A stretch of DNA of 64,000 nucleotides from Zygaena filipendulae (lineage: Eukaryota > Arthropoda > Insecta > Lepidoptera > Zygaenidae), in NCBI GenBank assembly GCA_907165275.2, contig OU015653.1, positions 7,904,001 through 7,968,000 on the forward strand, in the 5' to 3' direction. The translations under genes were made by a program, and so were the position numbers. Of this stretch, positions 22,801 through 37,658 are shown one piece after another (within the stretch, counting starts at the first letter, position 1; each line of letters starts with the position of its first letter). Below the pieces are notes generated by a model that made no database searches, had not been told where the DNA came from, and saw nothing but the letters and a program-made list of their open reading frames with translations.

Positions 22801-25800
22801 ATTCAATAAAGGTTATGATATATCCATTCGTTGTTTTAATGCATTGACCAAACGTCAATATCGAGGTTTAGAATGTAAACTTACAATAATCGTACATGTA
22901 CTAGTATAGATTATTGAAAGCCGCAGGTAGGTACCGAAAAACGCGTGTCGAGTTAATCTTCGTTATTTCAGTCACCTATGTATTTTGAACTCATCTATTT
23001 TGTACTCCGAGCTGGTGGTTTTGTAGATAATTAACCGTAACCATGTTTGAGTAGGGATCAGTGTAGTATTATCGTTGGCGTTTCGCCAGAATTGAAGAAA
23101 AAGAAGAAAATATTGTCATTTTATGTGCAATAAAGGATTAAATAGTAATAATATTAATAATGATATAGTATAACTTCAGTACACCACTTAGATTCACAAC
23201 GAGGATTACTTAAACCAAAAAGGACCTACATAATAGTGGATTCCCTAATAGAGTAGTCTGAACTCTCTCAGTTTTTTTTTTTAAAAATCGCCCAGTGTTC
23301 CGTTTTCACTCAATGTGATAAAGGTATTAGAATGTTGTGTTGATGCAAAAGATATCATGTTAGTATCACTTTGCCGAGTCGGCAATGGAAGGCACACTCT
23401 TATAAACAATTAATTTATCAATCATTATAACAGTAATTTCCAGAATAAATCCAAGTATATTCTCATAGTGACAAGAACTAACAGTAAATTGATAATATAT
23501 ATCGTATACTTCAATTACCCATAATATGAATATTGTGGAGGACCAAGTAGACCCCCTGTCTAATAATCACCCTTTTAATATCCATGCTATTCTTCTTCGA
23601 CTACAGCTCTGTTAGAGTATTGCGCTAAGGTGAAGAATATTTGTTTATCATGAAGAATGGTATGGTATTAGTATGGTGTTCAATAAATTACAAACAGAAC
23701 GAAGAGAGTCCTAACCAATATTTAGTAAACTAGGTACCTATCCTTGAAATATGACAAAATAAGTTATCGGCTTTAGCAATCTTCGACCATATTCCACAAC
23801 TTTATAGAATATCATGGCATAGATATTAGGGATAATGTTTTAGAGAAACTATTTAAGACAGTAAACAATACTAAAATAAATTCAAAGGACTTTGAGCTTA
23901 CCCTAGTAAAACTTATCTTCGCAAAGTGTTAATTATCCAAGATAGATAGATACACATCACACCAGTAAGTGACATTAAGATATGTTAAATAAACTGAATG
24001 AGACAAAGCCTTGTAATAATGTAATAGATAATACCAAATATAAAATATAAGAGTTGATCAGGGCTTAATTGCATCAGTATGATACCTTGTGTGTTTACGA
24101 TTTACTAGCAAAATAACGTAGTTGCCCTGTTGAGCACCCTGTATCTTGTAAGGGCCTCCCTTAGTGAAAAATTTATAGACATGAACGACTACATAATCTA
24201 CGATGCCTCTTTGGATAAATCATGTCACTGGATTTCGTAGAAAATCGAAAATCGTAGTATCGTTAGATCTATCTTGACTATCAAAGATATTTTGTATAGC
24301 TGTTTTACGGCTAAAACGCATTCCGCTTAGCAGAACGCGAACATAGTCATGTTATGTAACATTAGTAGAAACTAATAGTACTTACAAAGAAGCGTAGAAA
24401 AGTAGACTTAAGCAAACGGGTAACTTTGGACCTATTTTCTTCGTAATGGTGAATTTTAGTAAAAAGAAAATACGTCTTCATTATTCAGTCTCATAAGACA
24501 CAGAGAAAATAGTATGATAACTAGCGACCATGTAGGCGGTGTAGGCGCATTACGGTCGCAACGAAGCAATTACTCTAACTTTCCCGAAACTCCCCTTGCT
24601 GGCACCTCGAATGTATTTCCCACAATATTTCCAAAACTGAAATTTTGAAACAGTGACTGGGTAGAAAAGTAACCGAACGGCGGCGTTCTACCTACATTCA
24701 TTATGCCAGTAAATGTATTTGTGCACTATGGTCTTGTGCACGGGAGTCACCCGGCGATACTAGTTTTCATCCTAAACTGAGTTGTTGCCTCTTCTATCTA
24801 TTCTGTGGTAAAAGGTTTGCGGTCAGAATTTAACAACTCTGTCGAGTTATTGAATTGCAATAATAATCCCTTAATATCTGGGTCACCGAGCTTCGCTCGT
24901 TGTGTATAGCGCCATCTGTTTTTAAGTAGAAAACAAACACTCATATTTCATTGCCTGAAAACACGGATGAAGCGACGCTTTCAAAAATGAAACCTAGCTA
25001 GATTGATTAATCGCCCCCGAAACCCCCGGCATACTAAATTTCATAAAAATTGTTGGAGCAGTAGTAACAGTAATAAAATTGAAGAGTTTGTTGTGAACAG
25101 ATTCTTGAAGTAGGTACTTTTCACAATTAGAACTATTTAAGTTATTTAATTTACTGATAGCGTAAATTGAGGCAACGAGCCAATGAACTGGTTTATTTAT
25201 TTATTTATTTGTTTAAGTACACAAAACAGATTGTAGTCATTACGATTTTTACTTATTGTAGTGTATTATTATATGTTCCGACCACAAACCAGAGATATGC
25301 ATACCTAGAAAGACTAAAAATATCGAGCGAAGTACAAAGTAATATTTAAATTTATTTTGATATTTATGGATCTCAGAAAAATAGAACCACAATTAGCAAG
25401 TGCGACGGAGGTAGTCGTTGATATTTTTTAAGTATACCCTAAAATTACAATTAAAACGTCCACATCTGCACCTTTAGCGACGAGCTCATTATATTGGCGA
25501 CACATCCGTACAACTGGATTGTAAAAAGATGTGTTGTTAGTGAATATCCGAAGTGAGAAGGTATTGGGACGTCGATAGCGATAATTGGTGTTGAAATTTA
25601 AAAGTGATAGGATGTAAGGGCTACCGATCTGGTGGTGTATTATTTTATGTAGCAGGATCTGGTCTCTACCCTTGCGACGGGTTTCTAAAGAGATCATACC
25701 GAATCTGTTCAACCTGTCCCCGTACGTCTGAAGCGATCTTGTGGAATTTTTATACCTGAAAGTAATTAACTTTAGACAGCGTTTTTGAACTCTTTCAATT

Positions 25801-28800
25801 CGGTCAATGTGCACCGTGTAGTAAGGAGACCATACAACCGAGTTGTATTCGAGAGTACTTCTGACGAGGGTGCAGTAGAGATAAATGATGCTAGCGGGTC
25901 TTTTTTTAAAACCTTTGGTGGATCTGGAGATGAAGCCCAACAGACTGAGGCTTCTATTAATTACATGATCATTATGGTATCTAAATGTAAGTTTTTCGTC
26001 AAATATTATACCTAAGTCTTTAGCTAACTGGTATTGCTTTGGAATTTTTCTTGTTGTTTATGGTCAGACCATGGAGCGAGCGTGCTGCCGATGGCTACCT
26101 GCTGACACCGCAGTGAGCGTGCTGCCTGAATGTGAAATAATAAACCCCGGAGCGAGCGTGCGTCCATCGATCAGCATTGGAGCGAGCGCGCTACCTATCG
26201 TGATGACAGGACGTTGGAGTGGGCAAACGGCAGGTTACGACTTGGTGGTGCAAGATTGTGCTGAAAGAGTCAGACCGGGTCCCTCGGTGGGCAAACGGCA
26301 GGCTACATCTTGGTGGTGCAAGATTGTGCTGAAAGAGTCAGACCGTGTCCCTCGGTGGGCAAACGGCAGGCTACAACTTGGTGGTGCAAGAATGTGCCGA
26401 AAGAGTCAGACCGTGTCCCTCGGTGGGCAAACGGCAGGCTACAACTCGGTGGTGTAAGATTGTGCTGAAAGAGTCAGACCGTGTCCCTCGGTGGGCAAAC
26501 GGTAGGCTACAATTTGATGGTGCCAGATTGGGCTTAGAGAGTTAGACCGTGTCCCTCGGTGGGCAAACGAGAGGCTCGGTGGTGTTGTGTAATATTGAAT
26601 TAAATCCGATTGTGTCCCTCTGCAGGCAAACAAATTTGTGAAGAGGCGAGTCTGATGTATTCACATGATGGAAGAATCTACAAATGCTTACTTTGATGAT
26701 CTTAGAACAGTTTAAATCAATAAATTGTTTATGAATGTAACAACAAAATATGTTTCAGTTAAGTATTATTCTGATGTTTATTTTGTATAGATTTCGTTTT
26801 GGATTATGTTTATTTTCAAATTGATTTGTACTTTTGTACCGTTATTAATATTACTTTATTTAAAATGAAAATTTATTATATTGATAATTTTAATTTTGCT
26901 TCCAGAAATATTTACTTGCAAATATTCTATTTTCTTTTTAGATAGATATTTTGTTTTCTTTTCTTCAAATCATGAATTAAGTCAAAAAAAATATAAAATC
27001 TTGTATTAACACATACTTTAAGGCTATTTAATGTACTTAATTAATAATGTTGACATTTAGATATTGTCTTAGTCAACGGATAAATTTGTGTAATTTTGTT
27101 ACCATTACAATGTTCCTAATGATGTTCTTCATAAAATTACTACTTATTGGAGATGTTGTTTAAAAGAAATTAAGGTATTTGATTGTTTAGTTATAAATTT
27201 AATTCTTTGTATGGGGTCATACTTTACTGTAGAATGGCCGAGAGACATTTTTTTTAGGAATGGGGACATTCCATTAACAGAATGGCCGTCTGTTAGCGAT
27301 TCATATTTTGTATAAAGTCTAGAGGAGTGATGGCCACATCACATCCCTCTTGACAGGTGACATAAAACGTCATGTGACGCGTATTTGGGGTGGAAGCCGT
27401 CAACGGTGAGTGAGATCGGCATTATCGTTTGTGGAATTGGCGCGAGTGCACGCACGCGCGCATTTACTTTGTGATACAGTAAATAAAACAGTTGCTTAAT
27501 GTATTAATCGAGTATCATTTCTAACACACGGGTTAATTTAGATACTCGAGATTGCTCGCTAAAACTTGTCTTATTGCTTCCATCAGATATTTTTGTAAAA
27601 GGTTTTGGAGGTAGTCCAATAAAAGTAAGAAGGTCAGGTGTCGATAGAATTCGTAGTAAATGGGTTTGAAGTCCTGGAGATTTTTTTCTTATAGGAATAT
27701 ATCAATGCTTATAAGTCTAAAAATGTGTGATTATGCGCGGGTATTCAATTACAGCATTTCTTCTTTAGTGCGCTTAGTAGCGGAGTATACTCGTGGTTAT
27801 TGTGGTAGCGGTAAGTCTTTCTTAATAATTTGTAGTGGAATTACACAATATTTAACTTGATGTTAATTAATGCAGTAGTAACTCTATTTAACCATTGAGC
27901 TTTTGAAGAAAATAGATAGGTAAAGGTACTTTCTGTGAAATTATTCTGTAATCCTCCTGTAATTTAAACAATTTAATTAAACGTAATATGCATTTGTATA
28001 ACACATTAAAAGGTTGCGATTCGAGTGTGGTCTCTAAGTTAGTTTTCAAATTCGAATTTTGTTTAAAACAATAGTCACAGTTTTCTTTTTTGATTATATG
28101 CCAACATTCATTAATAATACTTAAATAGATACGTATAGAGAACAAAATCAGTTTTAGAGTATTATCATAATTTACCTTCAACGATAAGTAATATTTTACT
28201 GCTAGGTGCCTACTATCCCCCGCGATTCAACCCGCGAAATTCCTTTACATCCGGATAAAATGTACCTACCTTATTGCCTATTTCACTTTTATCCATACCT
28301 AACCTATTAAAATATCTGTTTCCCCGCTGATTTCCCAGCGTGAATTTTGATATTTCGGCAGGAATTCTTTGTTTGGAAATGGAAAGTACGTGTCACTCCT
28401 GTGCTGTGTCAGTATCTTTTATAAAGGAATTTTAAGAATCTGGTCAGTAGTACCAGAGACTACCCACTACATCCAAACTTACAAAGTTTGCAAACTTATA
28501 TAACTTTACCTCCGTATATTATCTGATAGGCGCCAATAAGGACATAAGATCCATTTTTGTTTGTTTCCTTGGTTGTTTGTAATGGATAGACTTCTTTCTA
28601 TTCTTCAACTAGAACTTGTCCATAAGGTGTCAAAGCATAGTCAGATTACATACAATTGTTCTAAATAGACTCTGAGACCGATACAATCTCGACAGACGAG
28701 TCAGGTGGATAGCATAGAAGAATTTATAGTTAATTTTGGGTTTGGTGCGCTTGCGATCTCTCGGTACGTTTCTGATCGTTTGGCGGTTGGGAAGCAGTCC

Positions 28801-31800
28801 CTTATTCATACTTTAAAAAAAATTAATGTACCTATGTGTTGTGTCAAATAAAGTTCATTCAATGTCAATTTAATCTAGGTACTTGAGGGAAAAAGAATTT
28901 ACTCTACCAATTGTGTAAGGAATAACTAGCTGGTTAACTAGTTAAAGCGATTTTGATTATTGGATTTAATTACTAATGGATTAGGTACAAAAATTAAATA
29001 CTGGAATATATGGTCATGTACCTGATGTACCTATACTAAAGTAATGGTTAAAAGTGGTTGATAATCTAAGTGATGAATGGTATAAAAGTAATAAATGGAA
29101 TAATTTAAATTGGACCAAATGAATAAAATATTGGTAAAAATGGAATTACTTGAATAATTGGATAAATTGGATAAAAAAAAAATATGGTTGAAAATAAAAT
29201 GGTTATAAATAATGGAATAATAATGAATGGTTATAAATTATGGTTGAAAATAAAACGGTTATAAATAATGGAATAATAATGAATGGTTATAAATTATGGT
29301 TGAAAATAATGGAGATAAAGAGTGTGAAATAAATTTATTTATTTATATATATATTTATTTATTGATTACTAGCTGTGCCCCGCGATTTTGCTCGCGTGGA
29401 TTTCGGAGTTCCCGCAGGAACTAATTTTTGGAAATAAATGTAGCCAAGTTACTCCTTATAACATCAGCTAGGAAGCTGTGAAGGGTGGATGTTTTATGGG
29501 TGTTGTCATAATAACTGTAATTATGTTGACGTCAAAGAGTCATATTATGGACCAAATTTGAATAAATGATTTGACTTTGACGATTTGCCAGTGAAAGTTC
29601 AGTTAAGATCGATCCAGCCGTTTTAGAGATTACTCGGAACAGACAGACATATAAGTAGGTGCCATATTATAATTATACTTATTTTCATATTATGCATTTA
29701 TTAAAAAGCTTTTAATTTTGAGTTACAAACAGACACAAATTTTATTTATAGTTATGTATGTATGGATTATTGTATTTTTATATTTTATTTTGTTATATTA
29801 TTATATTTTCCAGTCTGGGCGTGAATATATAATATACTATATCTATAGTGTAATATGGACATATGTAATAATATGTAGTAAGTAACTATAGGTATACCAA
29901 GTTTGCTTGGTTGCCATGACACAAGCTTATAGCTTAGTGTGGGGTCAAGACGCTTATCTGTGTGTTGTGAAGTGGATTATTATTATTATGGGAATTTGGA
30001 TTTTTGAATTCTTCTCAGCTAGACCGGTATTAATTGGCAACCACGGGCCAAAGCCAAGTGGAGGTTAGTTTAAGTGGAAGTATTAAGAGTTGTGTGGTCA
30101 TCAGTTTGGAGGAGTTTGCGGACGATTCGACATGTATTTAGTATTACCGCCTTCTGCATAATAATGTAAGTGTACCTAGGTAATTGGAGGGTAGCGAAGG
30201 GTTGGTGCAGTTGACAAGGGATTTCAGATGGTGGTAGTACAACAGGGATGAAGGTAATATTCTGTAATTTCCACATTTTTTGCTATTTCGTTTTGAGGTC
30301 AGTATATTTTGTAAGCTTTCAGATATTGTGCTCTACAGCCTGTGGGTTGAATTCCCTAGAACACTGTCAGGTATGTATTTTTAATAAGAAATTGGTTCAT
30401 TCGTCCTCAGTTTAGATTTGCTTGCAAGTTTCTGATGAATAATCTTAGCAACCTGGTCGTAGCGGTGTTTATAATCTTTTTGTACTATTGACTTGCAGAC
30501 ACTTATGAGATGCTGTATCGTTTCCGGGGCACCGTTACATTTTCTGCAGCTGTCATTTGATATATTATGGACTTTTAGTATATGCTTTTGGTAGTTTCGT
30601 GTTTCGATGACTTGGTCTTGAATGGCAAGCATAAATCCTTCTGTTTCGGGAAACAGTTCACCCCAAGTAAGCCAGGCATTGGATGCTTCTTTATCGACGT
30701 TAGACTTGCAAAAATTTTGCCGGTGTTGTCTATGCATACCCTTTTGAGTCCACTCTTGTATTTTTAGTTGTCGATCTGTTATTGTTTAGATTGATTGAAG
30801 CCCAAGTACTTGTCTCTTTTTCATTAAGCGAAGGTATCTGTTGGCCAGTCTGCATCTGAAAGGTAATATGACCCGACGTTTTTCCTTTGAAAAAGTTTCC
30901 GTAAGATCAGCCAAATAACATAGGTCTTTCGTGGTGGCGTACAATTTAATATCATCCATGTAGAGCAAATGGTTAAACTTTTCATCAGCTTGTTCATTAC
31001 TTCCTGCAGCATAGTATTTTGAGAGATTTCCCATTTTCGTTGAATTTAAAATAGGATAGAATACTCTTTATTGTATACAAGAATAATTTTAGTGTGGTAA
31101 CAAAATAAAAATTTATAAATAAAGGCATACAAAAGGCTATCTTATCTCTTTACTAGCGATCTTTTCCAGACAACCTTTGGGTGGACAGGACAAAAACAGT
31201 AAATTTATATGTTGATTTGGTATATTATATGTATAGGTGAAACGAATCATAAAATAATATAGAAGAGACACATAGAAAAGACATACACAATAAATGAATA
31301 TACATAGATACACGCATAGATATAAAATATACACATAGAAAATATATACGTACAATATTTATGGGTATAAATACTAATTTTATAAATGCGTTTAAACACA
31401 GATGCATACTATAAATAATAAGGTTACACTACAGCGAGTCACGATCCATGAGTGAGGTAGAAAGTCTTCACCAGGCTCTTAAAGGTGGGTAGTGATTTGG
31501 CCTATTCGCACCTCTACAGGTAGCGGATTCCACAAGCGGACTGCTTGTACAGAGAAGGAATAATCATAAAAGTTGGTTCTAGGGGCAGGAATCATAAGAA
31601 GTAAGTTCTGGGATGATCGAACAGGCAGAAGAAGAAGAAATACGAAAGAAGAAAATTGAAAGAAAATTGAAGAAAATTGAATTGAAAGATTGAAATACGA
31701 AGAGGTCTTTTAGGTAGTTGGGGGAAGGTGGATTGAACAGTATGCTATATAGAAGGAAGAGGACATGCGCATTCCGGCGAAGGCAAATCGGTAGCCACTT

Positions 31801-34800
31801 GAGCTTGGTACGAAATTCGGAGACATGGTCATATTTGCGTAGACCAAATATGAACCGGATACATAGATTCTGGAGGCGCTCAAGTTTATTTAGCTGCTCC
31901 TCGCTAATGTCAGTAAAGCAGGTATCGGCATAGTCGATCATTGGTAAAAGGAGTGATTGTGCTAACGCAACTTTAGTAGCAGTTGGAACTTGGAAGAAAA
32001 TTACGTAATCGTCTAAGCGAGTCCGCAGATAAAATATTTGATAAATGGTTCAATGCTAAACATTATTATTAATATTATTGGTTATTAAGGAATAAAATAA
32101 AATCTTATTATGGATAATAGATAGAAGTTAAGTGGAAGTTGGTGGAACTTATTAACATGGATTGGATAAAAAAAGAATCATGGTTTGAATTTGTGTTACA
32201 TTTAGATAAAGTGAAATTATTTTTACAAAACCTTTTTACTTTGCAGGGTCGCAAAGATGTCAGGATGGGCGAGTGTGAATAGTGATTTAGGTATTCTGTA
32301 CTAATATATTAAAATTGATTAATATTATTATGATTCTTATGCTATGTATTGTGATTCTTAATTTAAATAATTATACCAATGTTTATTAAAGTGATTTAAA
32401 TTGCATTTCCATGGCCAATTCATATTTAATAACTGGCAACATTGTGAATTCATAGACTGTAGAGTAAATAAAATGTTATTTGAGATAGCGGGAAAAACGC
32501 GCGGGAGAACATGTTTACATAATGGCAGCAACAAAGGATCGAGTCAGTGGTGCTGGTGATTTCCTAGATGGAAGACATCATAACATCGAAAGTTAAGTAT
32601 TGGTAGACAGTTTTGGCTCTATTTAATGCTTGTAATAATAATTGTGATTACAGTATTGTTCTCATAAAATATACTGTTCAAGCTTAACTTTAGCTTCAGA
32701 GATTTGATTACTTTGTGTGTAACATGTTTTGAGATTCCTATTGCTTATCTATACTGGCTTTGATTATTATAGAATTTGATACAAATTATATCAAGGAGTT
32801 TTTATTATAATTGGTAATACAGACACAAAGGAATGGTTTTGTTAAAATCAGGTTGTTTTATTTACTAGGTATCCTTACTAATGCTAATAAATTAACACTA
32901 TGCAAATTTAGGGCCTCTATTAGTCAAAACAGGATTAGTCGGATGCTAGGGCTAAGCCGAAAAAGACATTGGCGTAAATGACAATGATAAGCTGACGCAT
33001 AGTATTTTTCCCAGGTTTGAAAGTGATACCTGCATTTCAAAGATAAAAAAATACGATTCCTTTGAGAAAATTTGCAGATATCTACTATTGTGAAAAAAAT
33101 ATCCTGTACAGCTGAAAGCATATCTTTACTTTACTGTTCATGTTTTAAAAAAGGGTTCGTATGTGTACTTAAAACAAGTTATAAAAACAATAGTAAAGTT
33201 AAGAAAACTTAATACGGAGCTGTCATCAAAACTTTTTCAGACCGTGCCCAAAAAAATTTCACTGCGGAAATAACTTTATAATTTTTGATTATGATACAAT
33301 TAAAGAACAGTGTATTAATGAAAATACCTCTCATTCGTTATACTTGTTATAAATTTCCGACAGATAGGTATGTCCGTAATCGATTGTAGTCGACTAAGAC
33401 CGCAGGCATTTATTTCAAAATGATTGGCATCGGCCGACGAATGATCCAAATGGGTAGCTTAAACACTCATTCGATATTCACATTAGCATCGCAACGACGA
33501 ATATTGCACATGCAAATTGCTACTCATTTGTCCATATTCAACGTGTCGCGGGGATGTGCACTTGATATTATAAAGAACCTATTACATAACTTTTCATATA
33601 AAACACTAACTTGTTGTAGGTTAAAATTCATTGCAGTATTTAACAATTCTCTTCCAATTGCTCTTTTCTACACATTCGTTGCCTATTAATCAACGGCCAG
33701 ATCCTTGGTCTAGAAACTTGTAAATTTACACATTTATACCTAATACGGTAATATAAATGCAAAAAAATTAGCCAGCACATACAAAAGGTTTTTGGAAATT
33801 CAACCATTAAGGGAATGAAAATTGAGGTGATCAGTTTATGGTGTATACATGTATAAAATGCTAGAGATTTTCCTGCAAGGGTGCATAGATTAAAAAACAA
33901 GAAGTTATTTCATTAGTGATTAGAGTGCCGTAGAAACAATTATTTGATATTTCCTTTTTAACCGACTTCCAAAAAAAGGAGGAGGTTCTCAATTCGTCTG
34001 TATTTTTTTGTATCTTTGTTATATGATTACTCAAAGATGGCCCGATTTGGAAAATTCTTTTTTTGTTTGATAGGGTATACTTTTACGTTGGTCCCATATT
34101 GTAAAGAAGTCAGGATCTGATGATGAGATCATGTAGAAATTAAGGAAACTCTTCAAATATTACAGGCACACCTATAGCGATTTGGGTATATAAAATGTCA
34201 CTTTGTAAATTATAAACCAACCGAAGCGAAAAATAAATAAAATTTTAACAAAAATGGAAACTGACTTCAAAACACAACAATGAACTACACTAAAAAAGGT
34301 AAAAATAACCTACGTATGTGCTACCTACTGATCGTTTCGAAGTCGCGGGCTGTATTTAGCCATAAAGATTGTACAATATTAGCGTTTAGTTATTGTTTTA
34401 GAGTTAATTGTTTCTTCACTGCAGTACTAAACATTGGTTAAGAATCCAGATAAAGAAAATAAAATATATAACCCTAGAAATTGGTAGGTGTTTGGATTCA
34501 ATAAAGAAAGAAGTAAAAATTGAAATTTATTCTGAATCTGCTGTACCTAACTTCATTGATTTGCTAAAGTTTTTATCGCGACACTCATACAGCAGAAACG
34601 CCGTCGCACCTGGTGCCTTCCAGTTACATCAGGCCTTATTTAGGCGGCATCTCCTGACTTACATTCATAGAGTTCGTAAGTAATAAAGAGGGTAGCATTT
34701 CCTTTGTCAAATAGATTATTTAAAAAAATTGTAAAAAAAAAAATTATAACGGGATTACCTAAATCACATAAAACTAGGATACCTAGTCCCTAAATAAAAT

Positions 34801-37627
34801 TATAAATTTGATTAAATATTGTAATTAGTAATTTGATTATAACACCATTATCTTCACAATTAATATTGTGTTTCAACACCCAAATTGCCAGTTTGTTAGG
34901 AATAATTTAAAATTAAAATGTAACAAGAACAATGTTTCACAAGAATCGTTACGTTACTTTCACGCAATGTTCCAAAACTTGTTAATTAAAACTCATTTAA
35001 GCTTAATTTCCACACTGTTGGCAATTAAGAAGATTCACGATCTGAGAGCCGTATTATCTTCACAAAATAAGTATTTATAAGAATTATTAGGACAGAAAGT
35101 TACCATTGTTAAAAAGTCTTAGTGTTAGCACTTAGCACCTTAACATCTTTCAATGCAAACAATAGATTGATAATAATATAACAATTGGATAGTATGCGAA
35201 CAGTCAGTAATTATTGTAATCAAAGCTTATGAATTTATGTGTACACTGCACAGGGTAACATGAAGAGATAAGCCTGCATGGAAATGGGACGCGTAGCGAC
35301 AGCAAGAGATGATCGAGATCGATGAGAGATTTGTCAAACCTATAATAGCTCGATCTTCTTTCTGCCGTTAATAAGTCGGGGCGACGCGATGCGTCGTAGG
35401 CAGCGCAGCGGCGAGTCGCGGCGCGGATGCGACACTGTTATGAGATAGAGTTTGGGGTGAGTGGTGTCTATACTTTCTTTGTCATTCAACAATATTTCGT
35501 TGTCACAAGATAAATGTCACTGCAAAGCTGCACGGTATCTCTTGATCTATGCAATAGACCTTTTTAATACAGTTGCTCAAAAAGTGGCGTATTGCAGGGA
35601 CGTTTAGCGTTCGGGATGTGGGCTATTACATACTCGAGCTTTTTGTTTACCTTTCCCGAACTCATGCGTTCTCTTTGCCAACTGTCAAAAATGGCGACAC
35701 GACTTTGACACACTTTTTGCATTGCGAAACGTAGGTTTCGCATTACTAATACGACTAGCGCCATCTCTTGATCACAGTTGGAACTTAGTTGAGTATATTC
35801 ACTTGGATCTTTAAAACCAATTCCATGCGGTTTCCACCAATAGATAGAGTAATTGATGAGGATGGTTTATATCTATATTTTATCCCGGAATTCCCGCGGG
35901 AACTCTGAAATTACCGCGGGTGACACCTCGAGGGTCAGCTATATAGTACCTACATAAACAAGTCGTTGGTACCTATACGAGAATCCCGATTAAAAGCCAT
36001 TATAACCACTATATGCGAATATTTGATTTTATTATTGTATAATAAAAAAAAAACTAGCAATACAAGAGGGCTCGTTCGTATTATGGGTGACGGGCTCTCG
36101 CCGGTTCCTAATTACGCACATGTCATGGCCATGCCAGTGATTGATTGTAACGCTAATATGCGCGACAATCTCCTAACAATGGCTGACATGTGAGACATGT
36201 CGGGCCGTAGATACCTACCACCTACATTTTCCTTTTCTCACAATAGATTAAATGCCTTCTATACGTACCTAATTACGTATCTTTATAACAAATAGTTTTA
36301 TTTTAAGAGATATACAATTTTTTATCAATCAAGGTCGCAACACAACAATATCTACAAATTATTTTCATATCGGCTAAACGAATAAATAAAAAATATATAT
36401 CTACGTACATAGTTTTATTTCTAATAACTATAATTTCGTTGAATCGATCGAAAATAGATTAACGATTTATGATTTCAAAATACATAATTTATTAAAATAC
36501 AGGAACAAATAATTATAAACGTGTTTATAGTAACGATATAATCGTATCGAATAAATTTGTTTGGATTTAAAACAGACGAAAACGAAAAAACCTGACGAGT
36601 GCATTTCAGATCACACAAAAAGTTGTAAAAGGTAGAGGTGAAGAAGATTCATCGTTATATACAACTAGCTGATCCCTGCTAGTATCACCCGCGGTAACTT
36701 CGGAGTTCCCGCGGTAATTCCGCGATAAAAAATACCCTATGTCCTTCTCTGTGTCCCTTACAACGTGTTTGCAAAATTGCATGATGATCCGTTGAGCCAT
36801 AAAGGCGTAACAGACAAACAAATTCACTTTCGCATTTATAATAAGTATAAGGATTATTAAAAATAAATCCAAAATAGTGTTTAAGTTAAAATAAATAACT
36901 TTCTCATTAAAACTAATTTTTGTTGTAAGGGAAAAACATGAATCTTTTCAGTCTTCGAATAAAATGACTGTGGCATGCAGAAATAAATAGACGGTCGTAA
37001 CAAAACTATTAAGGTTTTCTGTTTTTTTCCATTTTGATACCTACGTTACCCTAAAAAAGATTTGTGTAATTTAGTTTAGCTATGTACAAGGTATTATATG
37101 TCCTAGTTGTGAGCCGTATTTGAAGTAGAAAAGTGTGAAAGCTTCCTATGAGGGGATGGTTTACGTGCATTAGGTGGATATTGCCCTCCTGGCTATCATG
37201 ACATCGACGCTCTTCGTGCATTGTGCTTGTGCATACCTTCATACTGGATTACGGTCGTGTCTGGCTGCAAGCGAAATACGACTCGACCAAACCACTGATC
37301 CAGATTCTATACATTGACAGTTTTGTGAGCGAATACGGTTGAATTTTAGAACTTTGTGATAGGTATATTATGTAGTATGTACCTATTGTACCTATCTGAA
37401 CATATTTCAAATAATAATAGAAATAAGTTTTTATTTTGTGATTTGTTTGCCAGTCGATGGATGTGTGTGCGCCATGAATGCTTGAGGTATTGCGAGCGGA
37501 TGAATGCATCAAAAATTTAGCGTTTTAGGTTTTATCGTGTTGTAGTTTATTAGTAGTCTTAGCATATATGTATTATTAACTTCACAGTGCCTTGGTTTTA
37601 CTGTAATACTGTGAACGTTTTTGTGTT

Positions 37628-37658
<31 letters not shown>

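Larger units (their letters stand above)
19876..27526 (+). mobile_element. Inner LTR retrotransposon with non-coding interior
   Basis: Identical-looking 236-bp LTRs (19876-20111 and 27291-27526) start TGTTAGCGATTC and end TTTCTAACA, with TGTTAG/CTAACA terminal inverted repeats. The duplication CACG (19872-19875 and 27527-27530) shows it inserted into the outer element's gag. The 7.2-kb interior has no gag or pol frame. It contains a 117-bp minisatellite, a lepidopteran repeat, a minus-strand LINE fragment and a 68-bp minisatellite. This layout is that of a large non-autonomous LTR derivative needing proteins in trans. Confidence 0.85.
18791..32897 (+). mobile_element. Outer LTR retrotransposon (Gypsy-like), degraded interior
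   Basis: Identical-looking 624-bp direct repeats (18791-19414 and 32274-32897) begin TGTGAATAG and end TTAACA (TG...CA). They are flanked by the 4-bp duplication CTAT (18787-18790 and 32898-32901), as expected of Gypsy/Ty3 elements. After the 5' LTR comes a tRNA-Leu primer site and a gag-like remnant with several stops. The interior is then split by the inner LTR element and continues at 27531. A protease-like remnant follows, but no recognisable reverse transcriptase or integrase; minus-strand LINE pieces and repeats occupy the rest. The whole unit sits in intron 1 of the + strand gene. Confidence 0.88.

Noticed and set aside
26071..26633. Overlapping open frames on both strands with repeated RVRP/VGKRQATT-like peptides
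   Set aside because: They follow the 68-bp minisatellite, whose period is not a multiple of 3, so the peptide pattern is an artefact of tandem DNA.
27700..27840. Reverse transcriptase or integrase remnant in the outer LTR element
   Set aside because: Short peptide stretches looked faintly pol-like but no motif could be confirmed in any frame.
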